In this document: positions 1 through 9,641 of the stretch, piece by piece
Layout: every line of letters starts with the position of its first letter
Numbering within the stretch: position 1 is the stretch's first letter
Source: Streptomyces drozdowiczii
Lineage (GTDB): Bacteria > Actinomycetota > Actinomycetes > Streptomycetales > Streptomycetaceae
Direction: 5' to 3'
NCBI RefSeq assembly: GCF_026167665.1
Contig: NZ_CP098740.1
Coordinates: 2,356,001 to 2,420,000, forward strand
DNA: 64,000 nucleotides
The notes under the pieces: model-generated
The model's input: the letters and a program-made list of their open reading frames with translations, nothing else
The model's database searches: none
What the model was told of the DNA's origin: nothing
Program-made: the position numbers and the translations under genes

Positions 1-2677
1 GCTCGGTGGTGTCGCCCGGTGGCTCGCTCGTATCCGAACCCTCGGCGCCGAACACGGCGTTCAGGGCCTCGCCGAGGCTGTTCTCGAAGACGATCTTCGA
101 GCCGTACGAGGCGGCGACCTTGCGCAGCAGCGGGTAGTTCTGCGTGCCACCGCGCGTGTAGACCGGCTCGATGTAGAGGAAGCCCCCTTCGAGCGGCACC
201 GTCAGCAGGTTGCCGTACTCGATGTCCGAGTCGGTGCCCTTGAGGTTTCTCACGAACTCAGCGACGTCGTCGTTGCCGTTGAGCTCACTCTGTACCTGGC
301 CGGGGCCCTTCACCGCACCGGTGACTCTCAGGAGCCTTATGGTGCCGTAGTCCTTGCTGGCCGCGTCGGCGTCCACCGCCATGAACGCCCCGAGGTCGGG
401 CCGCCCCTTCGGGGTGAACGTCGTGGTCAGCGAGAACTTCTGGGCCGTCTGACCCGGCATCTTTATGCTCAGGTAGTACGGCGGGACGGAGCCGGACTCC
501 TTGTTGGTCGGGTCGTCCGGGACCTGCCAGGCGTCACTGCCGCTGTAGAACTGGGCGGGGCTGGTGACGTGGTAGCGGGTCAGCAGCTCGCGCTGCACCT
601 TGAACAGGTCCTGCGGGTAGCGCAGGTGGTCCATGAGGTCCTGCGGGATGTCCGCCTTGGGCTTCACGGTCCCGGGGAACGCCTTGCGCCAGGTCTTCAG
701 GACCGGGTCCTCGGTGTCCCACTCGTACAGCGTGACCGTGCCGTCGTACGCGTCGACGGTGGCCTTCACCGAGTTGCGGATGTAGTTGACCTGGTTCTGC
801 TGGGCGACGACCGCGCGCTGGTTGGTGGTCAGCGAGTCGGCCGTGGTGTCACCGAGCGTGGTGCGCGAGGCGTACGGATAACCGTTGGTCGTCGTGTAGG
901 CGTCGACCACCCACTGGATGCGCTTGTTGACCACGGCCGGGTAGGCATCGCCGTCGATGGTGAGCCAGGGGGCCACCGCCTCGACGCGCTCCTTGGGCGT
1001 GCGGTTGTAGAGGATCCGCGAACCGTCGCCGATGGCGCCCGAGTACAGGATCTGCGGCTCGCTGAACGCCACGGCGTACGCGGCGCGGTTGAACGTGTTG
1101 GAGAGACTGACCCCGCTGTCGCCCTTGTAGCTGGTGGTCTTCTCGCCGTCCTCCTCGTAGTCGAGCTCCTTCTGGGGCCCGCCGACGATGGAGTACTGCT
1201 CGGTCTTCTCGCCGTAGTAGATCTCCTGCTTGTACGTGCCCAGGTCGCCGGTGGTCGGCAGTCCGGACTCGGTGAAGTCGGGAGATCCCTTCGGGTTCTT
1301 GCCGGTCGTGGTCCCCCGGGCGGCGATGGCGCCGTAGCCGTGGGTGTAGGTGAAGTGGTCGTTGATCCAGTTGCGCTTGGGGATGCCCTGGATGTTGAGC
1401 TCGCGCAGACCGATGACCGTGTCCTGCTCCTTGCCGGCGTCGTCCTTGTAGCGGTCGACGTCCAGCGTCTTGGGGAACTGGTAGTAGTTCCTCTTCTGCT
1501 GGAGCTGCTGGAAGGCGGGCGAGACGACGTTGGGGTCCATCACTCGGTAGCTGGCCGCGTCGTTCGCCGCGGCCCGGAGCTTGGCGTCGTCGTCCTCGGT
1601 CGACTTGCCCGTGTAGTCCGAGACCTGCGCGTCATCGATGTCGTACGCGTTGCGCGTCGCCTCGATGTTCTTCCGGATGAACGGGGCTTCCTTGGCCTGC
1701 TCGTTCGGCTGGACCTGGAACTTCTGCACGATCGCCGGGTAGAGGCCGCCGATCAGGATGGCCGAGAGCACCATCAGGCCGAAGCCGATGACCGGCAGCT
1801 GCCAGGTGCGCCGCCAGAGCGTCGCGAAGAACAGCACGGCGCAGATCGCGGCGATGCAGAACAGGATCGTCTTCGCCGGGAGGTACGCGTTGGCGTCGAC
1901 GTACCGCAGACCCGTCCAGTTGTCCGTGGCCTTGAAGTCACTGGACTTCACCGCCAGGCCGTACCGGTCGAGCCAGTACGCCACGGCCTTCAGCGCGACG
2001 AAGACGCCGAGCAGCACCGACAGATGGCCGGTGGCCGCACCCGTCGCCCGCGCGCCGGGGCTGGTGACGCGCAGCCCGCCGTACAGGTAGTGGGTCAGGG
2101 CGGCGGCGATCAGCGAGAGCACCGTGGCCGCGAAGCCGAAGCCCAGCAGGAAGCGGTACCAGGGCAGGTCGAAGGCGTAGAACGACACGTCCAGATGGAA
2201 CTGGGGGTCCTTCTGGCCGAACGACACGCCGTTCACGTACATCAGCCACGTCCGCCACTGACCCGAGGCGGAGGCACCGGCGATCAGACCGACCAGCGCG
2301 GTGACCGCGAGCAGCACCCACTTCTTGTACGGGGCGAGGCCCATCCGGTAGCGGTCGAGGCTCTGCTGCTCCAGCGACATCGCGCTCAGCGGCGGCCGGA
2401 GCCGGTGCGCGAGCCAGATGTTCAGGCCGACGGCCAGGGCCATCAGCAGTCCGAAGACGAGGAACAGCCCGATCTTGGTCCACAGGGTGGTGGTGAAGAC
2501 GGACGAATACGCGACCGACCTGTACCAGAGCCAGTCCGTCCAGAACCCGGCGAACATGACGAACGCCATGGCGAGAATCGCCAGGACGCCCAGAGTCATG
2601 AGCAGGGTTCGGGCGCGCCGGGACGGGCGGCCGACTCTGATCCGTGGCCCGGTCGGGCCTCCGCCGCGGTCCGGCAT
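1..2677 (-). CDS. UPF0182 family large membrane protein (C-terminus beyond window)
   Basis: About 892 codons are visible and the frame is still open at base 1, so the C-terminus is missing. The first ~320 residues hold about seven hydrophobic membrane segments (roughly residues 24-46, 62-88, 119-137, 165-190, 213-233, 268-290, 298-318), followed by a large hydrophilic, presumably extracytoplasmic domain. The visible end is an acidic, Pro-rich stretch. This arrangement is that of the UPF0182 family (about 980-1000 residues in actinobacteria), whose function is unknown. The ATG at 2677 begins MPDRGGG; in-frame TTG (2689) and GTG (2698) codons just upstream are alternative starts and none has a strong ribosome site. 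The gene is divergent from the next one. Family identity is secure; start and function are not. Confidence 0.9.
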   Translation of the reverse strand, partial: MPDRGGGPTGPRIRVGRPSRRARTLLMTLGVLAILAMAFVMFAGFWTDWLWYRSVAYSSVFTTTLWTKIGLFLVFGLLMALAVGLNIWLAHRLRPPLSAMSLEQQSLDRYRMGLAPYKKWVLLAVTALVGLIAGASASGQWRTWLMYVNGVSFGQKDPQFHLDVSFYAFDLPWYRFLLGFGFAATVLSLIAAALTHYLYGGLRVTSPGARATGAATGHLSVLLGVFVALKAVAYWLDRYGLAVKSSDFKATDNWTGLRYVDANAYLPAKTILFCIAAICAVLFFATLWRRTWQLPVIGFGLMVLSAILIGGLYPAIVQKFQVQPNEQAKEAPFIRKNIEATRNAYDIDDAQVSDYTGKSTEDDDAKLRAAANDAASYRVMDPNVVSPAFQQLQQKRNYYQFPKTLDVDRYKDDAGKEQDTVIGLRELNIQGIPKRNWINDHFTYTHGYGAIAARGTTTGKNPKGSPDFTESGLPTTGDLGTYKQEIYYGEKTEQYSIVGGPQKELDYEEDGEKTTSYKGDSGVSLSNTFNRAAYAVAFSEPQILYSGAIGDGSRILYNRTPKERVEAVAPWLTIDGDAYPAVVNKRIQWVVDAYTTTNGYPYASRTTLGDTTADSLTTNQRAVVAQQNQVNYIRNSVKATVDAYDGTVTLYEWDTEDPVLKTWRKAFPGTVKPKADIPQDLMDHLRYPQDLFKVQRELLTRYHVTSPAQFYSGSDAWQVPDDPTNKESGSVPPYYLSIKMPGQTAQKFSLTTTFTPKGRPDLGAFMAVDADAASKDYGTIRLLRVTGAVKGPGQVQSELNGNDDVAEFVRNLKGTDSDIEYGNLLTVPLEGGFLYIEPVYTRGGTQNYPLLRKVAASYGSKIVFENSLGEALNAVFGAEGSDTSEPPGDTTE

Positions 2678-2805
2678 CTGGAAAGCCAACGTGCGCACCT
2701 CGAAGTTCGCGGGTCGTGTGGAGCGGGCCCAGCGATCGTAGAGCCCATCCCTTCAACTTACTGATGCTTTACCTAGTTCCCGTTCCGGGGGCGGAAGGAG
2801 GCAGG

Positions 2806-3375
2806 ATGTTGCCCATGTCCAACGTTTCCCCCTCAGGCCCTCCGATGGCCGCGAGCCCGCTCACCGTCGCGGTGCTCGAAATCGATGAGTACGTCTCCAC
2901 CCTCGGCTGGGACCAGCCGGCCCGCCTCTTCGCCCTGGTCGACACCGCGCGGCTGCGGGCCCAGGAACCGGGCCTCGCCGCCCAGCTCGGCCTCGACGAC
3001 GACGGCGCGAAGGCCGCCGCCCTGACCCCCGTCGAGCAGGAGGAGCTGCCCGCGGGCACGGCGCTGGACGAGTTCCTCGCCACGATCGCCTGGCCCGATG
3101 CGGTCGCCGGGTGCGCGATGACGGTGGAGCGCCTGATGCTGCCGCCGTCCGCCGAGGCGTCCGTGCCGGACGGGCTGGACGACAAGCGGCTGACCAAGTG
3201 GGTCGCCGAGCACCCCGACCGGCAGGAGGTGCGGATGACCGTGGCCGTCCTGCGGGACGGGGCGCGCGAGTCCGCCGTGCGTCTGCGTGAGAAGGACTCG
3301 GCGAGCGAGGTGCTGACCGGTGCCGGTCTCGTGCCGGGGCTGGCCGAGGCGCTGGCGGCCACCTTCGAGTCCTGA
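2806..3375 (+). CDS. PPA1309 family protein
   Basis: A 189-residue soluble protein with no signal peptide or membrane segment. It matches the conserved actinobacterial PPA1309-type family of unknown function, recognisable from the N-terminal part (EIDEYVSTLGWDQPARLFALVD) and the central APWP-like region around TIAWPDAVAG. The start at 2806 is preceded by GGAGG at 2797-2801, which is slightly close; the in-frame ATG at 2815 (MSNVS) is the alternative. It is divergent from the UPF0182 gene and convergent with the PDZ protease, as in other actinobacteria, but the context does not reveal its role. Confidence 0.75.
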   Translation: MLPMSNVSPSGPPMAASPLTVAVLEIDEYVSTLGWDQPARLFALVDTARLRAQEPGLAAQLGLDDDGAKAAALTPVEQEELPAGTALDEFLATIAWPDAVAGCAMTVERLMLPPSAEASVPDGLDDKRLTKWVAEHPDRQEVRMTVAVLRDGARESAVRLREKDSASEVLTGAGLVPGLAEALAATFES

Positions 3376-3402
3376 CCGCCGCCGTGTGTCGCGGGGGCGC
3401 GG

Positions 3403-4491
3403 TCAGCTCGCCGAGCAGCTCGGCAGCCCGGCCGTGTCCCCCGCACGGAGCTTGTCCAGGGACTTCTTGGCGTCGTCGATGTTCTTGACCCGGATCAGGG
3501 TGAGCCCGTCGGGGGTGTCCGCCGCGGCGGACTCGCAGTTCTCGTCGGGGGTCAGGAAGTAGCGTGCGCCCGCGTCGCGCGCGCCGACCAGCTTCATGGT
3601 GATCCCGCCGATCGGGCCGACCTTGCCGTCGTCGTCGATGGTGCCGGTTCCGGCGATGAACTTGCCGCCCGTCAGCTGCCCCGGGGTCAGCTTGTCGAGG
3701 ATGCCCAGGGAGAACATCAGCCCCGCGCTCGGGCCGCCCACGTCGGCGAGCTTGATGTCGATGTCGAAGGGGAAGGTGTGGTCGGTCCCCGCCTGGATGC
3801 CGACGATCGCCCGGTCCTCCTTGGGGGCCTTCACGGTGGTGAGGGTGACCTTCTCGGTGCCCACGGGCTCCTTGCCGGCCTTCTCGGCCGCCGCCGCGGT
3901 CTTGGCCGGGATCACGGTGAAGGTGACGTCCTGGCCGGGCTTGCGCTTGGTGACCAGCTTCGCCACGTCCTCGGGCTTCCCGACCGCGCTGCCGTCGACG
4001 TTCTTGATGACGTCGCCCGCGTGCAGCTTGCCCTGCGCGGGGCTGTCCTTGACGACGCTGGAGACCACGACGTGCGAGGTGACCGGGATGTTCAGCTCCT
4101 TGAGGGCCGCGACCTTGGCGCTCTCCTGGGACTGGCTGAACTCCTCGGCGTTCTCCTGCGTCGACTCCTCCTCGGTCTTGCCGTCCGGGTAGAGGGTGTC
4201 GTGCGGGACGACGACACTGTCGTGGCCCAGCCAGCCGGAGACGGCCTCGACCAGATTCATGCTGTAGTCGGCACCGGTGACGCGGACGGTCGTCATGTTG
4301 AGGTTGCCGGACGTCTTGTACGTCTTGTGGCCCGTGATCCGCAGGACGGGGTCGCCCTCGACGTCACCGAGCGTGTTCACCGTCGGACCGGGAGACATCT
4401 CCGCGTACGGCACTTTGATCAGCACGCCCGCGCAGAGCAGCGCGATCAGGATCAGCGTGGAGGCGAGCATCGTCGCGGTGCGGCGTGGCAT
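3403..4491 (-). CDS. YlbL-type membrane-anchored PDZ / Lon-like serine protease
   Basis: 362 residues. An N-terminal membrane anchor (about residues 7-26) precedes an extracytoplasmic region, a PDZ domain (about 140-195, including SVVKDSPAQGKLHAGDVI) and a C-terminal Lon (S16) proteolytic domain. The catalytic Ser lies in GGPSAG (about residue 255) and the partner Lys in ITMKLVGA (about 298), so the Ser-Lys dyad is intact. The family includes Bacillus YlbL and M. tuberculosis Rv3194c; it acts on the outer face of the membrane. No substrate is evident here. ATG 4491 has only a weak ribosome site. The gene converges with the PPA1309 gene, with 27 bases between stops. Confidence 0.88.
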   Translation of the reverse strand: MPRRTATMLASTLILIALLCAGVLIKVPYAEMSPGPTVNTLGDVEGDPVLRITGHKTYKTSGNLNMTTVRVTGADYSMNLVEAVSGWLGHDSVVVPHDTLYPDGKTEEESTQENAEEFSQSQESAKVAALKELNIPVTSHVVVSSVVKDSPAQGKLHAGDVIKNVDGSAVGKPEDVAKLVTKRKPGQDVTFTVIPAKTAAAAEKAGKEPVGTEKVTLTTVKAPKEDRAIVGIQAGTDHTFPFDIDIKLADVGGPSAGLMFSLGILDKLTPGQLTGGKFIAGTGTIDDDGKVGPIGGITMKLVGARDAGARYFLTPDENCESAAADTPDGLTLIRVKNIDDAKKSLDKLRAGDTAGLPSCSAS

Positions 4492-4584
4492 GGAACGACA
4501 GTACGGGAAGGGTCTGTCAGTGCACCGCCGGGGCCGGTCCGTACGGGGCCAGGGGCGGGCGGGGTGGGGACGCCGGACGCGGCC

Positions 4585-4773
4585 TCAGGCGTTCGATATC
4601 TGCTCCACCGGTTCCGAACCGGAGTGCGACTTCTCCATGGCTTCGCGGAACTTCGCGTACCCGGCGAGTTCGGTGACGTCACCGGTGGTGCGGTTGCGGG
4701 CGGCCCAGCCGCCCCATATCGCAGCGCCGAACGCGGCGAAAACCGGAATCAACAACCAGGCGAGCGCTGCCAT
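4585..4773 (-). CDS. small single-span membrane protein (62 aa)
   Basis: 62 residues: one N-terminal hydrophobic segment (about residues 3-22, ending in a Trp/Arg boundary) followed by a short charged cytoplasmic tail. A GGGAGG ribosome site lies 5 bases before ATG 4773, which supports translation. It sits between moaE and the PDZ protease on the same strand. I recognise it only as a conserved streptomycete small membrane protein; its function is unknown. Confidence 0.65.
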   Translation of the reverse strand: MAALAWLLIPVFAAFGAAIWGGWAARNRTTGDVTELAGYAKFREAMEKSHSGSEPVEQISNA

Positions 4774-4900
4774 GCCGACCTCCCTACCCCCTGATGCGGC
4801 CGACTGGCCGATCAGCAGATTAACCATCTGGAAAACCAACGCTCGTGGCAGGGGTGCGGTTACGCAAATCGGGGCGGATGCCCGCCGTTCCGGTTTGCGA

Positions 4901-5362
4901 TCAGCAGGCGCCGACCCACTCCTCGGTGCCGTCCGAGAAGCGCTGGTGCTTCCAGATCGGAACCTCGTGCTTGAGGTCGTCGATGAGCTTGCGGGAGGCC
5001 GCGAACGCCTCCGCGCGGTGCGGGCAGGAGACCGCCACGACGACCGCGATGTCACCCACCCGCAGTTCACCCACTCGGTGGACGGCGGCCAGCGCCCGGA
5101 CCGGGAAGTCCGCGACGACCTTCTCCGCCACCCGGCGCAGCTCCTCGGCGGCCGAGGGGTGGCAGGAGTAGCCGAGGCCGTCGACATCCTGTCCGCCGTC
5201 GTGGTCACGCACGGTGCCGACGAAGAGGGTGGTGCCGCCCGCGGCGTCGTCACCGACCGCCCGGAAGACCTCGTCCACCGACAGCGGCGTGTCACGGATG
5301 TCCAGCAGCCGGATCGGGTCCCGCGCCGTCTGCTCGCCGGGGTGGTCGTAGGTGAGTGCCAT
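4901..5362 (-). CDS. moaE: molybdopterin synthase catalytic subunit MoaE
   Basis: 153 residues with the MoaE signatures: LFVGTVRDHDGG, the HRVG motif before the GDIAVVVAVSCPHR strand, and the C-terminal EVPIWKHQ segment carrying the catalytic Lys. MoaE, with thiocarboxylated MoaD, inserts sulfur into precursor Z to make molybdopterin in the cytoplasm. No other moa gene is adjacent, but MoeZ, the enzyme that charges MoaD in actinobacteria, is encoded at 36967-38145. ATG 5362 is preferred to upstream in-frame ATGs because family alignments begin near MALTYD. Confidence 0.9.
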   Translation of the reverse strand: MALTYDHPGEQTARDPIRLLDIRDTPLSVDEVFRAVGDDAAGGTTLFVGTVRDHDGGQDVDGLGYSCHPSAAEELRRVAEKVVADFPVRALAAVHRVGELRVGDIAVVVAVSCPHRAEAFAASRKLIDDLKHEVPIWKHQRFSDGTEEWVGAC

Positions 5363-5452
5363 GACCCCCATCGTGCCGTACCGCACCGACAAGACGGAAT
5401 TGCCGATTCACCCGGCGGGCCGCGCCCCGTCTTGGAGCCTCCTACAGGGTGC

Positions 5453-6595
5453 TCAGATGCGGCGGCGGGCCTTGCGGGCGCGGCGCACCAGGGCCGCGGT
5501 GCCCAGCAGGGCGACGGTCGCCCCGGCGGCTCCGGCGGCGGTGGCGTCCTTGCGGCCGAGGCGGCGGCCGGCGACGGTGTGGCGTCCCTCCACCTCCTCC
5601 AGGAGCGCGGCGAGCACCTCCTCGTTGGTCCAGGCCGGGCGCCAGCCCGCGTCGTGCAGCCGGCTCACGCTGACCACCCAGGGGTGCATGGTGTACGCCA
5701 GATCGCCCGCGGGCGAGGGGGTGAGGCCGATCCGGTGCAGCCGGGCGGCGGCGCCCAGCGCGACGGCGGAGGGAAGCTCCATCCGGCGCACCCCGCTCAG
5801 CTCCTCGACCTCCTCCTGCTCCAGCCAGCCGTCGCAGCCGACCGCGAACTCCCCGTCGATCTTCTCCAGGGCGGCGTACTCCAGCGCCGTGACCAGGTCC
5901 TCGACGTGGCAGAACTGCCAGGCGGGCCGGGAACCGGCGACGACGAGCAGCCGGGGCGACTCGAAGTAGCGGGTCAGCGCGGTGTCCGTGCCGCCGACGA
6001 GCACAGCGGGGCGTACGACGGTGACGTGCAGCCCGGGGTGGGCGCGCGGGGCGCGGCGGCCGAGCCGTTCGATCTCCAGCAGGTCGCCGACGCCGGTGGC
6101 CTCGGCGGTGGCCCGCAGCTCCGCGTCCTCGGCGAGCGGGAGGTCGTTGTCGGGGAGCGCGCCGTAGACCATGGCCGAGGTGCACAGGACGACGCGGTGG
6201 ACCCCGGCGGCCGCGGCGGCGGTCAGCACGGTCTGGGTGCCGCGCACGTTGTAGGCGGTGCGCGCGGCGGGGTCGGTCTCCAGGTCGAGGTCGAGCGCCA
6301 GGTGGACGACGACGTCCGCGCCGCGCAGCTTGTCGGCGATGGCGGGGTCGCGGACGTCCAGGAGGTGCCAGGTCGCGTCGGACACCTCGCCCCGGCGCTC
6401 GTCGATGGCGATGACCTGCTTGATCTCCTCGGAGGCGGCGAGGCGTGCGGTGAGCAGCTCACCGACCCCCGTCGCGGCTCCGGTGACGGCCACGACCGGA
6501 CCGCGGCCTCTCGGGCGGCCGGGGACGGATTTCTTCTCGGGTGACGGGTCGGCCAGGTTTCGCGCTGCGCGAACCTGCGGATCTGGGGAACTCAC
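5453..6595 (-). CDS. NAD-dependent epimerase/dehydratase (extended SDR)
   Basis: 380 residues from GTG 6595, which has a GGAG site 8 bases upstream. After a ~30-residue polar extension, the Rossmann motif TGAATGVG opens an extended short-chain dehydrogenase domain, with the acidic-strand region DERRGE, NVRGTQTV, and a Tyr-containing active-site segment CTSAMVYGAL in which the usual following Lys is absent. That makes classical dehydrogenase chemistry uncertain. The C-terminus carries one hydrophobic segment (AAGATVALLGTAAL) and a basic tail, so it may be membrane-tethered. The substrate cannot be inferred. It is upstream of moaE on the same strand with 90 bases between. Confidence 0.78.
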   Translation of the reverse strand: MSSPDPQVRAARNLADPSPEKKSVPGRPRGRGPVVAVTGAATGVGELLTARLAASEEIKQVIAIDERRGEVSDATWHLLDVRDPAIADKLRGADVVVHLALDLDLETDPAARTAYNVRGTQTVLTAAAAAGVHRVVLCTSAMVYGALPDNDLPLAEDAELRATAEATGVGDLLEIERLGRRAPRAHPGLHVTVVRPAVLVGGTDTALTRYFESPRLLVVAGSRPAWQFCHVEDLVTALEYAALEKIDGEFAVGCDGWLEQEEVEELSGVRRMELPSAVALGAAARLHRIGLTPSPAGDLAYTMHPWVVSVSRLHDAGWRPAWTNEEVLAALLEEVEGRHTVAGRRLGRKDATAAGAAGATVALLGTAALVRRARKARRRI

Positions 6596-6784
6596 CGGGC
6601 GTCTCCAGCGGTTGTCTTCAGTACGTACCCGCGTGACACGTACGTACCAGGTGGCGTCCATCCTGCCGCAGGGCCGGACCGGGCGGAGCACTGAGGCCCT
6701 GAGCGGACTTGGTGTCTACGCTGGATGGTGATGTCGGGCAGTCGCCGTCGGTTCCCCCGGCGGCCCTACGAGCCGAGGAAACCC

Positions 6785-8251
6785 GTGAGTGACACCCCAT
6801 TCGGATTCGGCCTTCCGCCGGAGGAGCCGGACGACGGCGACAAGGGCAAGAAGAACGACCCCACCGGAGGTGGGCAGGGTTCGGGCGGTCCGGCGAACCC
6901 GTTCGGCTTCGGCCCCGGCGCGGGCGGTGACAACCCCTTCGCCGCCATGTTCGGCTCGATGAACCCGAACGACCTGGGCGCGGCCTTCCAGCAGCTCGGC
7001 CAGATGCTGAGCTACGAGGGCGGGCCGGTCAACTGGGACATGGCCAAGCAGATCGCCCGGCAGACGGTGTCCCAGGGCACGCCGGACGGCTCCAAGGACG
7101 CGAGCGTGGGCCCCGCCGAGCGCTCGGCGGTCGACGAGGCGCTGCGCCTGGCCGACCTCTGGCTGGACGGGGTGACCTCGATGCCGTCCGGTGCCATCTC
7201 CAGCGTGGCGTGGAGCCGCGCGGAGTGGGTCGAGGCGACGCTGCCGGCCTGGCAGCAGCTGGTGGACCCGGTCGCCGAGCGGGTGGGCCTGGCCATGGGC
7301 GATGTGCTGCCCGAGGAGATGCAGGCGATGGCGGGCCCGCTGATCGGCATGATGCGGTCGATGGGCGGCGCCATGTTCGGCCAGCAGATCGGGCAGGCCG
7401 TCGGTGTGCTGGCGGGCGAGGTGGTCGGCTCGACCGACATCGGGCTGCCGCTGGGCCCGGCCGGCCGGGCCGCGCTCCTCCCGCTGAACGTGGAGCGGTT
7501 CGGCAAGGACCTCTCCGTCCCGCAGGACGAGGTGCGGCTGTATCTGGCGCTGCGCGAGGCCGCCCACCAGCGGCTCTTCGCCCATGTCCCGTGGCTCCGC
7601 TCGCACCTGTTCGGAGCCGTCGAGGGTTACGCGCGCGGCATCAAGGTCGACACCAGCAAGCTGGAGGACGTGGTCGGCCAGTTCGACCCCTCGCAGCCCG
7701 AGCAGCTGCAGGAGGCCCTTCAGCAGGGCATGTTCCAGCCGGAGGAGACCCCGGAGCAGAAGGCGGCCCTGGCCCGCCTGGAGACGGCCCTCGCGCTGGT
7801 CGAGGGCTGGGTGGACGCGGTGGTGCACGCCGCCGCGAAGTCCCGGCTGACCTCGGCCGACGCGCTGCGCGAGACGATGCGCCGGCGCCGTGCGTCGGGC
7901 GGCCCCGCCGAGCAGACCTTCGCCACGCTCATCGGCCTCCAGCTGCGTCCGCGCCGACTGCGGGACGCCTCGCGGCTGTGGGCCTCGCTCACGGACGCGC
8001 GCGGTCTTGAGGGGCGCGACGCGCTGTGGGAGCACCCCGACATGCTGCCGACCGCTCAGGACCTGGACGATCCGGACGGCTTCGTCCACCACGAGCAGCT
8101 GGACTTCTCCGAGCTGGACAAGATGCTCGGCGAGGCGGCGAACGGCCCGAAGAAGCCCGAGCCGGGTGCGGACACCAAGGACACCAAGGACGCCGCGGAC
8201 GACGCCACGGGCGAGGGCGAAGGCGACGGCAAGGACGACAGCGACAAGTGA
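6785..8251 (+). CDS. Zincin_2 / DUF2342 putative zinc metalloprotease
   Basis: 488 residues. GTG 6785 is preferred to an upstream ATG because GAGGAAA lies at the right distance and family members begin near this point. A Gly/Pro/Phe-rich N-terminus (to about residue 60, including repeated PFGFG) is followed by the conserved DUF2342 core with helical segments such as MGGAMFGQQIGQAVG and the REAAHQRLF signature (about 255-263), the family's variant of a zincin motif. The tail is rich in Lys, Asp and Thr. Orthologues (for example Rv3195) are core actinobacterial genes of unknown substrate. The stop overlaps the start of the Nudix gene, indicating translational coupling. Confidence 0.85.
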   Translation: MSDTPFGFGLPPEEPDDGDKGKKNDPTGGGQGSGGPANPFGFGPGAGGDNPFAAMFGSMNPNDLGAAFQQLGQMLSYEGGPVNWDMAKQIARQTVSQGTPDGSKDASVGPAERSAVDEALRLADLWLDGVTSMPSGAISSVAWSRAEWVEATLPAWQQLVDPVAERVGLAMGDVLPEEMQAMAGPLIGMMRSMGGAMFGQQIGQAVGVLAGEVVGSTDIGLPLGPAGRAALLPLNVERFGKDLSVPQDEVRLYLALREAAHQRLFAHVPWLRSHLFGAVEGYARGIKVDTSKLEDVVGQFDPSQPEQLQEALQQGMFQPEETPEQKAALARLETALALVEGWVDAVVHAAAKSRLTSADALRETMRRRRASGGPAEQTFATLIGLQLRPRRLRDASRLWASLTDARGLEGRDALWEHPDMLPTAQDLDDPDGFVHHEQLDFSELDKMLGEAANGPKKPEPGADTKDTKDAADDATGEGEGDGKDDSDK

Positions 8252-8796
8252 GCCTGCACGACGACGCCGTCCTCGTACTCAAGGGTTACGGGGCGGGGAC
8301 CGGCGCCGCCCAGGAGGAGCTGCGCGACGCCTATCTGGAGCACCTGGCGCACCATCCGGACGGCATGTGGAAGTCCTGCGGGGCCGGGCATCTGACGGCC
8401 AGCGCCCTGGTCGTGGACCCGGAGCGCGGCCGGGTGCTGCTCACGCTGCACCGGAAGCTGCGGATGTGGCTGCAGATGGGCGGCCACTGCGAACCCGGTG
8501 ACACCACGCTCGCGGCGGCCGCGCTGCGGGAGGCTACGGAGGAGTCCGGGATCGCCGGGCTCACGCTGCTGCCGGGCGGGCCGGTGGTCCTGGACCGGCA
8601 TCCGATCCCCGCGCCGTGCCACTGGCACCTGGATGTGCAGTACGCGGCGGTGGCGCCGTCGGGCGCGACGGAGAACATCAGCGACGAGTCGCTGGACCTG
8701 CGCTGGTTCGCGTACGAGGAGGTGGCCGGGGTCGCCGACGCCTCGGTGGTCCGGCTGGTGGAGCGTACGCGCGCGGTGCTGGAGGGCGGCCGGTAG
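8248..8796 (+). CDS. Nudix hydrolase
   Basis: 182 residues. GTG 8248 overlaps the TGA of the preceding gene (GTGA), so the two are probably translated together. The Nudix box is complete at about residues 77-101 (GGHCEPGD ... REATEESG). Nudix enzymes hydrolyse nucleoside diphosphates linked to other groups; the substrate here cannot be told. The conserved ASALVVD and WLQMGGH segments resemble the actinobacterial housekeeping members of the family. Transcription ends at the strong hairpin at 8818-8854. Confidence 0.88.
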   Translation: MSLHDDAVLVLKGYGAGTGAAQEELRDAYLEHLAHHPDGMWKSCGAGHLTASALVVDPERGRVLLTLHRKLRMWLQMGGHCEPGDTTLAAAALREATEESGIAGLTLLPGGPVVLDRHPIPAPCHWHLDVQYAAVAPSGATENISDESLDLRWFAYEEVAGVADASVVRLVERTRAVLEGGR

Positions 8797-8817
8797 CCAC
8801 CCGTACGACGTGACGAC

Positions 8818-8854
8818 AAGTAAGGGGCGGCCTCCTGGAGGCCGCCCCTTACTT
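8818..8854. terminator. bidirectional hairpin between convergent genes
   Basis: A perfect 17-bp stem (arms 8818-8834 and 8838-8854) with a 3-base loop lies between the converging Nudix and AIM24 genes. AAGTAA/TTACTT ends give short T tracts on both strands, as expected for a two-way intrinsic terminator. Confidence 0.9.
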
Positions 8855-8866
8855 TCGCTGTGCGGC

Positions 8867-9622
8867 TCAGTTCCAGGCGTTGTTCTGGTTCTGGCCGTGC
8901 GCGCCGTGCTGGCCCATGCCGTACTGGGCGGCGAGGCCCTGTCCGATCTGGGCGTTCTGCGGCGGCATCAGCTCGCTCGGCTGGACCAGGGCGAAGCCCT
9001 GGCCGAGGAAGCTGAGCTCCCAGCCCTCGCCGGTGTTGCCGCGTCGGCGGAAGACGCCCGAGGAGTGCGTCTGGGCCTGCATCTGCACCCGCAGCGAGGT
9101 CGACCAGGCGACGATCGCGTCGGCGTCGGCGCTGACGTACTTGTCGGGCGTGACCTGCATCATCAGCGGCTGGCCCGAGGTCATCAGGGCGACCTTGCCG
9201 GTGCCGGAGATGTTGAGCTGGTACTTGCCGGTGCCCGAGATGCCGTACTGGCTGTCCACCGCGATGACCTCGGTGTGCAGCGAGGAGTCCAGCGCCAGGA
9301 CGTACGAGCTGTCCACCGTCAGGCCGTCGCGGTCGACGTCCACGACGTGGATGTACTGCGCCAGGTTGGCGAGGTAGACCGTGCCCTGCCCGGAGCAGCG
9401 CATCAGGTCCAGGCCCTCGCCGGTGTGGGCGCGGGAGCGGCGCTGGGCGTTCGACTGGTACTCGCCGTCGAACTCCATCAGCCCCTGGTAGGCGACCATG
9501 GCGCCCTTGCGGGCGAGGACGTCGTCGTGGCCGGTCAGCGCGACCCGCAGCAGCTGCGGGTTCTGGATGGTGTAGCGGTCCTGGGACTGCTGTTCCGTGA
9601 GGCCGAAAAGCGAACTCTGCAT
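8867..9622 (-). CDS. AIM24 family protein (third gene of operon)
   Basis: 251 residues, soluble, with the beta-helical AIM24 fold signatures (repeated short GTGKV/GTGKY turns, LRCSGQG-like and ALDSS segments) and a low-complexity C-terminus rich in Gln, Gly and Asn. GGGAGG lies 8 bases before ATG 9622. AIM24 proteins are named after a mitochondrial inner-membrane biogenesis factor, but bacterial members have no settled role. It is the last of three adjacent AIM24-domain genes (19-base gap to the next one upstream) ending at the hairpin at 8818-8854. Confidence 0.85.
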   Translation of the reverse strand: MQSSLFGLTEQQSQDRYTIQNPQLLRVALTGHDDVLARKGAMVAYQGLMEFDGEYQSNAQRRSRAHTGEGLDLMRCSGQGTVYLANLAQYIHVVDVDRDGLTVDSSYVLALDSSLHTEVIAVDSQYGISGTGKYQLNISGTGKVALMTSGQPLMMQVTPDKYVSADADAIVAWSTSLRVQMQAQTHSSGVFRRRGNTGEGWELSFLGQGFALVQPSELMPPQNAQIGQGLAAQYGMGQHGAHGQNQNNAWN

Positions 9623-9641
9623 GGTGTGTTCTCCCTCCCCG

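Noticed and set aside
569..2764. A 731-codon open frame antisense to the UPF0182 gene
   Set aside because: It is the mirror frame of a GC-rich gene, without start signals or domains; the minus-strand UPF0182 protein is clear.
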